DNA from: Vaginimicrobium propionicum
Lineage (GTDB): Bacteria > Actinomycetota > Actinomycetes > Propionibacteriales > Propionibacteriaceae
DNA: 64,000 bases
Assembly: GCF_900155645.1 (NCBI RefSeq)
Contig: NZ_LT706985.1
Coordinates: forward strand, 1 to 64,000
Reading direction: 5' to 3'
Below are positions 53,226 through 60,224 of the stretch, in pieces. Under the pieces are notes generated by a model. That model was given only the letters and a program-made list of their open reading frames with translations, was not told where the DNA came from and ran no database searches. The position numbers were made by a program, and so were the translations under genes. The first letter of the stretch is position 1, and each line of letters begins with the position of its first letter.

Positions 53226-54182
53226 ATGAATCTGAAAAAGGGGATTGTTCAAGTGACGGATATTTCGGCGGTCTTAGAAAGACTGGAATTGCCAAAACTT
53301 CCTGCCAAATTACCTGGCGAAATTATTGATTCTCACACCCACGCTGATACTACCCAGGAATATAGCTCGTTGCGTCCTACCGATAACCTACTGGCTGCGG
53401 CTGAGGTTGGGGTTCGTCGTATCGTTCAGATCGGTTGTGACGTGGCCAGCTCACAGTGGGCGGTCAGGTTAGCTACTACCCACCCTCAGGTGATAGCGGG
53501 TGTGGCCGTTCATCCTAACGATGTTGTTCGAAAATCGCGCAAGCAGCTAGATCAGGATTTGACTGTTATTGACTCGCTGGCAGGCTCTAGTCGTCAAGTG
53601 CGTGCTGTAGGCGAAAGTGGCTTGGACTACTTTCGCCTAGACGCAAAAAATGGGAAGTTAGCAGACCAGATAGCGCAGCAAAAATATGCCTTTCGTCGTC
53701 ATGTCGAAATCGCGAAGGCGCATGATTTGACTTTAGCTATTCACTCGCGGCGAGCAGGAAGTGGCTTAGAAGTGCCAGACGCTCTCAGCGATGTCGCCGA
53801 TATTCTCGACGAGATGGGTTGGCCAAAACGCACAATTTTTCATTGTTTTAGTGGTGATAGCCAATTCGCATCTCGAGCAATTGCTGCTGGCGCTTATTTA
53901 AGTTTCGCTGGCAACCTAACTTATCCGGCTAATAGGCAGCTGCAAGCGGCAATGTTGGTTACTCCTGCCGACCGTTTGTTAGTTGAGACAGACGCACCTT
54001 TTCTGACTCCCATTCCTGAGCGTGGGAAAAAGAATGCGCCATATTTGATAGCCCATACTGTGCGGTTCATGGCTGCTCAACGCGGTGTGGCATTAGCGCA
54101 GCTGTGTCGTGAACTTAGCGCTAACGCTTTTTCTGCTTATGGTGGTTCATGGGGTATTACCTGCGAGCAAGGTGAGATATGA
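53226..54182 (+). CDS. tatD: TatD-family metal-dependent deoxyribonuclease
   Basis: The 318-residue TIM-barrel hydrolase has IDSHTHAD near residue 40, AVGESGLDYFR, HSR, FHCFSGD and LVETDAPFLTP, the TatD metal ligands and catalytic Asp. Members are 3'-5' DNA exonucleases. GTG 53253, preceded by aagggg, would be a shorter start nine codons in. The stop overlaps ksgA as ATGA. The rsmI-tatD-ksgA-ispE order is common in actinobacteria, often with rpfB between tatD and ksgA; that gene is missing here. Confidence 0.92.
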   Translation: MNLKKGIVQVTDISAVLERLELPKLPAKLPGEIIDSHTHADTTQEYSSLRPTDNLLAAAEVGVRRIVQIGCDVASSQWAVRLATTHPQVIAGVAVHPNDVVRKSRKQLDQDLTVIDSLAGSSRQVRAVGESGLDYFRLDAKNGKLADQIAQQKYAFRRHVEIAKAHDLTLAIHSRRAGSGLEVPDALSDVADILDEMGWPKRTIFHCFSGDSQFASRAIAAGAYLSFAGNLTYPANRQLQAAMLVTPADRLLVETDAPFLTPIPERGKKNAPYLIAHTVRFMAAQRGVALAQLCRELSANAFSAYGGSWGITCEQGEI

Positions 54183-55024
54183 GCCGATATCTTGACCCAA
54201 AAAAGATTCGTTCGCTAGCCCACCAGATAGGTTTGCGTCCGACTAAAACGCGCGGCCAAAATTTCGTGACCGACGCAAATACAGTGCGCCGAATAGTCGC
54301 CAATTCCCAGGTGGGTAAAGACGATGTAGTGCTTGAAGTCGGGCCCGGCTTAGGCTCGCTAACTTTAGGCTTGTTAGATGCTGGTGCCGAAGTAATTGCT
54401 GTGGAGATTGAAGAATCTCTAGCCAATCTTCTGCCACAGACAGTTGCCGAAATTCAACCAGATAACTTGGAGCGACTGAAAGTAATGTGTGCCAACGCTT
54501 TGGACTTAACCTCTTTGCCTGCTCCGCAACCTAACGCTGTGGTAGCTAACCTGCCGTATAACGTGTCAGTGCCGGTACTTTTATCCTTGTGGCAGCATTT
54601 CGATTCGCTGAAACATGGTTTGGTCATGGTGCAGCTAGAGGTGGCTGAGCGTCTGGCCGCAATGCCTGGAGCGAAAAATTATGGAGTGCCAAGCGCGAAA
54701 TTAGCTTGGTGGGTGAGAGCAACCAAAGTTGGTGCGGTCGGATCTAAAGTTTTTTGGCCCGTCCCAAATGTGGACTCTGCATTGGTGCGACTGGAGCGTC
54801 AAGATCCCCCTGAAACTAAGGCCACGCGCGAGGAAGTGTTTCAGGTGATTGATTTGGCTTTCTCGCAACGCCGCAAAATGATGCGTGGATTATTAGCCAA
54901 TCAATTCGGTGGTACTCAGGCAGTCAGTGCAGCTCTTAAGCGCGTCGGTATTCCAGACACTGCCAGGGGAGAAACCCTTGATTTGGCAACTTTTGCCAGA
55001 CTGGCCGAAGAATTGGGGCGTTAG
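54179..55024 (+). CDS. ksgA: 16S rRNA (adenine1518/1519-N6)-dimethyltransferase
   Basis: KsgA dimethylates two adenines in helix 45 of 16S rRNA. The 281-residue protein has KTRGQNFVTDANTVRRIV, the SAM motif VLEVGPGLGSLTLGLLDAGA, and the catalytic NLPYNVSVP near residue 124. The C-terminal domain has AFSQRRKMMRGLL. It starts four bases inside tatD and its TAG stop directly abuts the ispE ATG. Confidence 0.95.
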   Translation: MSRYLDPKKIRSLAHQIGLRPTKTRGQNFVTDANTVRRIVANSQVGKDDVVLEVGPGLGSLTLGLLDAGAEVIAVEIEESLANLLPQTVAEIQPDNLERLKVMCANALDLTSLPAPQPNAVVANLPYNVSVPVLLSLWQHFDSLKHGLVMVQLEVAERLAAMPGAKNYGVPSAKLAWWVRATKVGAVGSKVFWPVPNVDSALVRLERQDPPETKATREEVFQVIDLAFSQRRKMMRGLLANQFGGTQAVSAALKRVGIPDTARGETLDLATFARLAEELGR

Positions 55025-55903
55025 ATGGTTAGAGTCCTAGTGCCGGCAAAAATCAACCTCTTCTTAGGGGTCGGCTCGCCGCGTCCTGACGGCTTTCATG
55101 AATTGATGACTGTCTTTCATGCCGTCAACCTTTACGAAGAAATCACTGCTTGCCGAGCCAGTGATATTCGCGTCAGAATACCTGGCTACGAGAAGTTAGC
55201 TTCTAGCCCGAATAACTTAGCTATTAGGGCTGCACTGGCTTTGCGCGAAACTTATGGTTCCCCGAATTTAGGTGCAGATATTCAGATTAATAAATCAATT
55301 CCAGTGGCTGGGGGTATGGCTGGTGGTTCAGCCGACGCTGCTGGAGTGCTAATAGCTTGCAACCAATTGTGGGGGCTAGACCTAAGCAGTGAGCAGCTAA
55401 GGAAAATTGGTGCCCAGCTCGGCAGTGATATCCCGTTTAGTTTGTTAGCCGGTACAGCGCTTGCACGAGGAAGAGGAGAAAAACTTCAACCGCTTATCCA
55501 CGAAGGGAGTCTGCATTGGGTGGTGGCGATAAACGAAGTTGGTCTAGCTACGCCAAGAGTGTTTTCCAAGTTTGACGAACTGGGTGTTTTTGGGTCTCTA
55601 GTTACTCCAAAATCCCTAGTGGAAGCACTAAAAGTTGGTGATGTTGAAGGGGTGGCAGACAATATGTTTAACGATCTAGCGCCGGCTGCCTTGAGTTTGC
55701 GTCCGGATTTAGCGGCAGTGTTGGCTGCTGGAAAAGCTGGCGGAGCCTTGGCTGGCATCATATCTGGCTCTGGACCCACCTGCGCCTTCTTGGTTAGAGA
55801 CGCCTCAGCAGGCAAAGATGTTTCCGCTGCTCTAGCTAAAGTGCCTGGAATAAGACAAATTGTAAGTGTTGAAGGGCCAGCTAAACACGCTGTTACAGTT
55901 TGA
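55025..55903 (+). CDS. ispE: 4-diphosphocytidyl-2-C-methyl-D-erythritol kinase
   Basis: The GHMP kinase of the MEP isoprenoid pathway. The 292-residue protein has VPAKINLFLGVGSPRPDGFHEL at the N-terminus and the ATP loop PVAGGMAGGSADAAGVL near residue 95, then IISGSGPTCAFL near 240. It follows ksgA with no gap. It converges on the TetR gene with 20 bases between and no clear terminator. Confidence 0.95.
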   Translation: MVRVLVPAKINLFLGVGSPRPDGFHELMTVFHAVNLYEEITACRASDIRVRIPGYEKLASSPNNLAIRAALALRETYGSPNLGADIQINKSIPVAGGMAGGSADAAGVLIACNQLWGLDLSSEQLRKIGAQLGSDIPFSLLAGTALARGRGEKLQPLIHEGSLHWVVAINEVGLATPRVFSKFDELGVFGSLVTPKSLVEALKVGDVEGVADNMFNDLAPAALSLRPDLAAVLAAGKAGGALAGIISGSGPTCAFLVRDASAGKDVSAALAKVPGIRQIVSVEGPAKHAVTV

Positions 55904-55923
55904 CGGCAAAAGAAGAAAAAATC

Positions 55924-56607
55924 TTAGTGACTATTTGCGTCAGTTGCTGCTGGCTCAAGAAGAGTGGTAGTTAGTGGGTTTTTCTCTAAATTAGCTAGCC
56001 CGTTCCAAGCTAGATTTGTCATTTGACTAGCTAATTCTTCTTTTGAAAGTGATCGATTTTCTAGCCAGTATTGTCCAGCGCTAGCTACCAAGCCCACTAA
56101 ACCTTGAGCAAAGACAGCGCCTAATTTCGGATCGTAACCGTGTCTAGCTAACGGAGTTGCGAGCAGGTCTGTGACCTGGGTCGCAATGTCGTTGAGAATG
56201 GAAGAAAAACTGCCTTCGGCAGCGATTGTTGAGGTGTCTCGGGAAATAATTCTGAACCCATCTGGGCATTCGTCGATATAGTTCAGCAGAGCCAAAGCGC
56301 CGCGCTCAATGGTTTGCCGAAATCCACCGGGGCTAGCTAGAGCTGTGTGAATGGCTGCCTCCAAATGAGCGACTTCCCTAGCTACAACGGTGTCGTAAAG
56401 GCCTTCTTTGCCCCCGAAGTGTTCGTAGACTACTGGCTTCGATACTTCCGCTTTAGCCGCTATTTCCTCGACTGAAGTTCCATCTAATCCTTGAGCCGCA
56501 AATAGTGTTCGTGCGATAGCTATCAATTGCTCACGACGTTCAGCGCTAGTCATCCGTTTGCGGGTGCGACGAGCTCTAGAAATAGACATAATGCTAGTCT
56601 CGCACAC
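55924..56607 (-). CDS. TetR-family transcriptional regulator
   Basis: The 227-residue protein has an N-terminal TetR helix-turn-helix, SAERREQLIAIARTLFAAQGLDGTSVEEIAAKAEVSKPVVYEHFGGKEGLY (about 24-75), and a C-terminal ligand-binding helical domain. It starts at GTG 56607 or the ATG at 56589. A TetR gene at this place, beside glmU, is also found in mycobacteria (Rv1019). Target and ligand are unknown; no convincing operator was identified in the short gap to the tRNA gene. Confidence 0.9.
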   Translation of the reverse strand: MCETSIMSISRARRTRKRMTSAERREQLIAIARTLFAAQGLDGTSVEEIAAKAEVSKPVVYEHFGGKEGLYDTVVAREVAHLEAAIHTALASPGGFRQTIERGALALLNYIDECPDGFRIISRDTSTIAAEGSFSSILNDIATQVTDLLATPLARHGYDPKLGAVFAQGLVGLVASAGQYWLENRSLSKEELASQMTNLAWNGLANLEKNPLTTTLLEPAATDANSH

Positions 56608-56638
56608 CCGTCTAGTGGTCAGGACGCCAGTTTTGCCG

Positions 56639-56644
56639 TATAGT
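56639..56644 (+). promoter_or_regulatory. -10 box of the tRNA-Gln promoter
   Basis: TATAGT lies 12 bases before the mature tRNA 5' end. No clear -35 is visible 17 bases upstream. It probably drives the tRNA and, before the element insertion, may have continued into the glmU region. Confidence 0.45.
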
Positions 56645-56655
56645 GCGTTGAGCGA

Positions 56656-56737
56656 TCCCCGGTTGGTCTGTTGGTAGGGCCCGCCTGACTTTGAATCAGG
56701 ATTAGCGACGCAGGTTCGATTCTTGCCCGGGGAACCA
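56656..56737 (+). tRNA. tRNA-Gln (anticodon TTG)
   Basis: The acceptor stem TCCCCGG/CCGGGGA is perfect, followed by A and an encoded CCA. The D-arm GGTC/GGCC, anticodon arm CCTGA-CTTTGAA-TCAGG (anticodon TTG for Gln) and T-arm GCAGG-TTCGATT-CTTGC all fold. The length, 82 with CCA, is longer than usual: there is an extra base before the anticodon stem and a nine-base variable region. The gene lies between TetR and glmU, a conserved actinobacterial place for tRNA-Gln. The last 15 bases are duplicated at 58582-58596. Confidence 0.85.
56723..56737 (+). repeat. 15-bp direct repeat, left copy (end of tRNA-Gln)
   Basis: TTGCCCGGGGAACCA forms the 3' end of tRNA-Gln and directly abuts the left end of the IS481-family relic. 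The identical right copy is at 58582-58596. The simplest reading is a target-site duplication, which leaves the tRNA intact. Confidence 0.85.
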
Positions 56738-56762
56738 TGTGATGTTTCGGGTCATGTGTCCG
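56738..56762 (+). repeat. left terminal inverted repeat of the IS481-family relic
   Basis: It begins TGTGATGTTTCGGG and ends CATGTGTCCG, matching the reverse complement of 58557-58581 at 21 of 25 bases. An internal near-copy, TGTTTCGGGTCATGTGTCCG, is at 56800-56819 and overlaps the transposase stop codon. Confidence 0.8.
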
Positions 56763-56808
56763 TTTTTGTGGCGTGGTTTTTGGTTTTTTGGCTTTGGGGT
56801 GTTTCGGG

Positions 56809-56916
56809 TCATGTGTCCGGTGTTGGTTGGTTTTTTGTTTGGTAGTTTTTGTTTGGGTTGATGGTGAATTCGGTGATGATTTCGCCGGTTGTTTTGTTGA
56901 TTATGGTGACGTTTGG
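56809..56916 (-). pseudogene. IS481-family transposase, C-terminal fragment
   Basis: Reading down from the IS3-family left end, the minus strand encodes NVTIINKTTGEIITEFTINP and 14 further residues to a TGA at 56811-56809. The V-N-x-TTGE-I-x-E-x-T-x-x-P pattern and Tyr-Gln ending are the typical C-terminus of actinobacterial IS481-type transposases. It is cut off from its N-terminal part at 58232-58463. Confidence 0.8.
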
Positions 56917-56984
56917 CTGAGGTTACCCTGCATTTGTGGACACCTGAGTTAGCGGGATTGGTTCCCGCGTGAAAGGGTGCCGTT

Positions 56985-57305
56985 ATGGCAGGAGTAGGAA
57001 AGACCCGGCGTAGTTTCACGCCGGAATATCGTGAAGAGGCCGCTCGTTTGGTCGTCGACACTGGAAGACCGATCGCGCATGTCGCACGAGAGCTCGGTTT
57101 GGGTGAACAGCTCTTGGGTAAATGGGTGCGCAAGTACCGGCAGGAACAGGGAAACGAGCCGACTGGCGAGTTGTCTGTGGATGAGCGGGTTGAGCTCAAA
57201 CGGTTACGGCGTGAGGTTCAAGAGCTGAAAAAAGACAACGCGTTTTTGGGAAAAGCAGCAGCCTTCTTCGCGTCGAAGCAACCACCTGCGAACGGTTTGA
57301 GCTAA
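56985..57305 (+). CDS. IS3-family transposase OrfA
   Basis: The 106-residue protein has an N-terminal helix-turn-helix, RRSFTPEYREEAARLVVDTGRPIAHVARELGLGEQLLGKWVRKYR, and a leucine-zipper-like region ELKRLRREVQELKKDNAFLGKAAAFF. It binds the IS ends. The stop overlaps the orfB start as TAATG, with orfB in the -1 frame, so either re-initiation or -1 frameshifting near the A-run around 57228 could make the fused transposase. Confidence 0.92.
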   Translation: MAGVGKTRRSFTPEYREEAARLVVDTGRPIAHVARELGLGEQLLGKWVRKYRQEQGNEPTGELSVDERVELKRLRREVQELKKDNAFLGKAAAFFASKQPPANGLS

Positions 57306-58198
57306 TGGAACAGGAGAAGGCAAACTTCGAGATCACACGCATGGCTCGGCTGTTAGAGGTGTCACGGTCAGGCTATTACGCCTGGGTCAAGCGACGGAAA
57401 ACGGGGCCGTCTCCACGAGCGCAGAAACAGGCCATACTTGACCAGAAAGTCCGCGAGTTTCATGCCGATTCCGATGGTGTTTACGGGGCACCCAGGATCA
57501 CGGCTGATTTTCACGCTGAAGGCACGCAGGTGAATGTGAAAACAGTGGCGGCATCCATGCGCCGACAAGGCCTTGAAGGCATTTCACCACGCGGATTCAC
57601 CCCAGTGACGACAATTCCTGGGATCCCGACTCATGCGATTTTTGACCGTGTCAAACGGGTGTGGGATACCGGAAAACTCAACATAGTGTGGATCTCGGAC
57701 ATCACCTATTTACGTACTGGCGAGGGCTGGCTCTACCTGTGTGTCGTTCGTGATGGCTGTTCACGTCGCGTCTTGGGATGGGCCATGGACAGCCACCAAG
57801 ATGCCGACCTGGTTGAACGCGCATTGGTGATGGCCAAAACTTTACGCGGCGATTTCCCCGGCCGCGTCATCTTCCATGCTGATCGCGGCACTCAATACAC
57901 CTCCGAGCAGTTACACAAAGCCACTAAGCGACTTAGCATCGATCAATCGATGGGCCGCACTGGCGTGTGCTACGACAACGCGATGGCAGAATCCTTCTGG
58001 TCAACGCTGAAAAACGAGTTCTACAACCGTTTCACATGGCCGACACGAGCCGATGCCAGACAAGGCGTCGCCCGCTGGATCGAAGTCACCTACAATCGCA
58101 CACGTCGACACTCATCAATCGGCTACCTCCGCCCAGTCGAATACGAAACCAACCTGGAAAAACAAGAACAAACACACCAACAACCACAAGCAGCATAA
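57305..58198 (+). CDS. IS3-family transposase OrfB (DDE integrase core)
   Basis: The 297-residue protein has an N-terminal HTH_21-type segment (KRRKTGPSPRAQKQAILDQKVREFHADSDGVYGAPRI) and the DDE catalytic core: Asp in NIVWISDITYL, Asp in VIFHADRGTQYTS, and Glu in CYDNAMAESFWSTLKNE. All catalytic residues are present and the frame is open, so the element may be active. The C-terminal Q-rich tail is shared with the copy cut by the left window edge. Confidence 0.93.
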   Translation: MEQEKANFEITRMARLLEVSRSGYYAWVKRRKTGPSPRAQKQAILDQKVREFHADSDGVYGAPRITADFHAEGTQVNVKTVAASMRRQGLEGISPRGFTPVTTIPGIPTHAIFDRVKRVWDTGKLNIVWISDITYLRTGEGWLYLCVVRDGCSRRVLGWAMDSHQDADLVERALVMAKTLRGDFPGRVIFHADRGTQYTSEQLHKATKRLSIDQSMGRTGVCYDNAMAESFWSTLKNEFYNRFTWPTRADARQGVARWIEVTYNRTRRHSSIGYLRPVEYETNLEKQEQTHQQPQAA

Positions 58199-58231
58199 GC
58201 GGGACGTGTCCACAACTTGCGGTCAACCACA

Positions 58232-58463
58232 GGGTTTCTCGTAGGGCGAGTATTTGGTTTTTGACGTGTTGTGGTGTGGTGTTGGGGTTGGTGTGTGGGG
58301 CGCGGGATTTGGGTGTTATTCCGGCTTGTCCTTGTGTTTTCCAGGCGGCGACTATCCGACGGATTTGACGGGTAGACATATTGAATTTATTGGCTGCTTG
58401 ACTGGTTGTTATCCCAGTGCGGGTGATAGCGATGATGATTGCTTGGTTTCGTGATAAAGACAT
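58232..58463 (-). pseudogene. IS481-family transposase, N-terminal fragment
   Basis: The minus strand encodes MSLSRNQAIIIAITRTGITT...TPKSRAPHTNPNTTPQHVKNQ...RET, about 77 residues, before running into the IS3-family right end. The helix-turn-helix, the x-W-K-x-Q-G-x-x-x-x-x-P-K-S-R-x-P-H block, and the NPNTTP motif are typical of the start of IS481-type transposases. An upstream in-frame ATG at 58505 exists. The catalytic DDE region that should follow is missing. Confidence 0.8.
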
Positions 58464-58556
58464 GACCAATTGTGTTAGGTGGGGTGGCCATATGTCGTGA
58501 GACATGCCCGGACATATCTAGTGACACATCAACATGTCAACACTGAACCAGGGGGG

Positions 58557-58581
58557 CGGACACATGTCCTGAAACCACACA
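58557..58581 (-). repeat. right terminal inverted repeat of the IS481-family relic
   Basis: On the minus strand it starts TGTGTGGTTTCAGG and ends CATGTGTCCG, matching the left end at 21 of 25 bases. Several further ACATG-type motifs lie just inside (58500-58540) and could be transposase-binding sites. Confidence 0.8.
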
Positions 58582-58596
58582 TTGCCCGGGGAACCA
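58582..58596 (+). repeat. 15-bp direct repeat, right copy
   Basis: TTGCCCGGGGAACCA, identical to the tRNA-Gln 3' end at 56723-56737. It is followed by ATTTTTTTATT, which is probably the original tRNA terminator now displaced by the inserted element. Confidence 0.85.
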
Positions 58597-58662
58597 ATTT
58601 TTTTATTCTGGTCCTACTAGTCTGCGGTAGCGTATTTTCCGTCGATTCGATTAGGAGAGATC

Positions 58663-60147
58663 ATGACGCAGGTTGCAGATAAGCAAGTTTCAGCGGTGGT
58701 AGTACTAGCTGCCGGTTCTGGCACCAGAATGAAATCATCCATCTCGAAACTTCTACATCAAGTTGCTGGCCGTCCAATGCTCAGCTATGCAGTATCTGCT
58801 GCCAAAGAAGTCAACCCGCAACACTTGGTTGTGGTTGTTGGTCACTTACGAGAACAGGTTGAAGCACACCTTGCGAAAGAATGGCCGGATGTTGAAATAG
58901 CTAACCAAGAAGTGCGCAACGGTACCGGTGGGGCAGTGGCGTGCGGAATCGCAGACATTCCGGATCTAGTTGGTGAAGTAGTAGTCACCTACGGTGATGT
59001 TCCGATGCTGTCGGGTCAAACCTTAAACAGGTTGATTGCCACCCATCGGGTTCAAGAAAACGCTTGCACTGTTCTCACTGCCGAAGTCGCTAACCCAACT
59101 GGTTACGGGCGTATTGTGCGAGATGGCGACCAAGTGGCTCGTATTGTCGAGCATAAAGACGCTAACGAAGACGAGCTAGCAATAACCGAGATTAACTCTG
59201 GCATATACGTTTTTGACGCTAGCGTGTTGCGTGACGGCCTAGCCAGCTTGGGAACCGACAATGCTCAAGGCGAGCTTTATTTAACCGATGTGCTCTCTTT
59301 CGCTCGCAGCCAGGGTCGTAGAGTTGGTGCTTTAGTCACTGACGATACCTGGCAGACTGAAGGTGTTAATGACCGTGTCCAGTTAGCAGCAATAAATGCT
59401 GAAGTAAACCGGCGGATTGTCGAGCAGTGGATGCGTGACGGGGTTAGTGTCATGGATCCGAAAACCACTTGGATCGAAGCTGATGTCGAATTAGCTGAGG
59501 ATGTCACCATATTGCCTAACACCCAGCTTTTGGGCGCGACTCGGGTAGAAACAGGTGCTGTCATTGGCCCAGACACTACCTTGCGTGATGTTGAGGTTGG
59601 CGAAAATGCCCACGTTATCCGGACGCACGGTGAGTTGGCGGTCATTGGTGCCAATGCTGAGGTAGGGCCATTCTCTAGGCTACGTCCAGGCACCGAGCTA
59701 GGTGTTAAAGGCAAGATTGGCTCGTTTGTAGAAACCAAGAATGCTCACATCGGTGCTGATTCCAAGGTGCCTCACTTGACTTACTGTGGTGACGCCTATT
59801 TAGGTTCCGGGGTCAATATTGGGGCGGGCACGATTTTTGCTAACTATGACGGTTTCCATAAGTCGGCCACTCATCTGGGGGATGAAGTTTTCATCGGCTC
59901 AAACTCAGTGTTAGTGGCTCCTGTAGATATTGCTGATGGAGCTTTCATCGCTGCCGGCTCAGCCATCACTGAGGACGTCACACCAGGATCATTAGCTGTA
60001 GCCAGAGGCAGAATGCACGTTTCTAAAGGTTGGGTGACAAAGCGACGTCCAGGCTCTAAGGCAGCTGATGCGGCAGATAAGTCAAGTGGTGAAATTGATC
60101 CTCACGTGGTCGAATCGCGCGCAAAGTTGGCTCAAGACGAGAAATAG
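58663..60147 (+). CDS. glmU: bifunctional UDP-N-acetylglucosamine pyrophosphorylase / glucosamine-1-phosphate N-acetyltransferase
   Basis: GlmU makes UDP-GlcNAc for peptidoglycan. The 494-residue protein has the uridyltransferase motif VVLAAGSGTRMKSSISKLLH near residue 13, YGDVPMLSG, and EHKDAN, then a left-handed beta-helix acetyltransferase domain (about 260-455) with SRLRPGTELG, GSFVETKNAHIG and GAGTIFANYDG. The start ATG follows AGGAGA. The long mobile-element relic lies just upstream but leaves 66 bases for a promoter. prs follows after 77 bases. Confidence 0.95.
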   Translation: MTQVADKQVSAVVVLAAGSGTRMKSSISKLLHQVAGRPMLSYAVSAAKEVNPQHLVVVVGHLREQVEAHLAKEWPDVEIANQEVRNGTGGAVACGIADIPDLVGEVVVTYGDVPMLSGQTLNRLIATHRVQENACTVLTAEVANPTGYGRIVRDGDQVARIVEHKDANEDELAITEINSGIYVFDASVLRDGLASLGTDNAQGELYLTDVLSFARSQGRRVGALVTDDTWQTEGVNDRVQLAAINAEVNRRIVEQWMRDGVSVMDPKTTWIEADVELAEDVTILPNTQLLGATRVETGAVIGPDTTLRDVEVGENAHVIRTHGELAVIGANAEVGPFSRLRPGTELGVKGKIGSFVETKNAHIGADSKVPHLTYCGDAYLGSGVNIGAGTIFANYDGFHKSATHLGDEVFIGSNSVLVAPVDIADGAFIAAGSAITEDVTPGSLAVARGRMHVSKGWVTKRRPGSKAADAADKSSGEIDPHVVESRAKLAQDEK

Positions 60148-60224
60148 GCTCACAATAGGAACGGGCAGTCCGCTATCGCCAGTTGGGTTGATGTTTCGGG
60201 CACGGGTATTTATAAGGAGAAATT

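Larger units (their letters stand above)
56918..58231 (+). mobile_element. IS3-family insertion sequence, complete
   Basis: This 1314-bp element has inverted ends TGAGGTTACCC.../...GGTCAACCACA that match at about 20 of 28 bases, including TTGTGGACAC. The right boundary is fixed by the point where identity with the copy at 1-126 stops. It encodes orfA and orfB in overlapping frames. No 3-5 base target duplication is visible (ggc against ggg), consistent with a deletion next to it after insertion into the IS481-family element. Confidence 0.88.
56738..58581 (-). mobile_element. IS481-family element relic, interrupted by an IS3-family element
   Basis: The ends form an imperfect inverted repeat: 56738-56762 and 58557-58581 match at 21 of 25 bases, both starting TGTG and containing CATGTGTCCG. 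They are flanked by the 15-bp direct repeats. Inside are the N-terminal and C-terminal coding remains of a minus-strand IS481-type transposase, separated by the IS3-family copy 56918-58231. A large middle part of the transposase is missing, so the element cannot move on its own. A second copy of the left terminal motif lies at 56800-56819. Confidence 0.8.

Noticed and set aside
56702-57199. A 165-residue minus-strand frame spanning tRNA, relic and IS3-family element
   Set aside because: It crosses three unrelated features and its sequence is the shadow of OrfA plus low-complexity DNA. The true fragment there is in another frame (56809-56916).
1-58231. A composite transposon bounded by the two IS3-family copies
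   Set aside because: The 57 kb between them contains ribosomal proteins, smc, ffh, ftsY and other essential core genes in conserved order, so it is chromosomal.
58086-58505. A 139-residue minus-strand protein running into the IS3-family element
   Set aside because: Only the part right of 58231 matches an IS481-type transposase. The remainder is the antisense of OrfB, so it is a chimera and a pseudogene.
58500-58540. ACATG-rich motifs as a separate operator array for glmU
   Set aside because: They lie just inside the IS481-family end and fit transposase binding sites better.
56723-58596. A tRNA-integrated island with att sites
   Set aside because: The 15-bp repeats resemble attL/attR, but only 1.8 kb lies between, there is no integrase, and inverted IS ends abut the repeats exactly. 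xerD at 8375 is the housekeeping gene.
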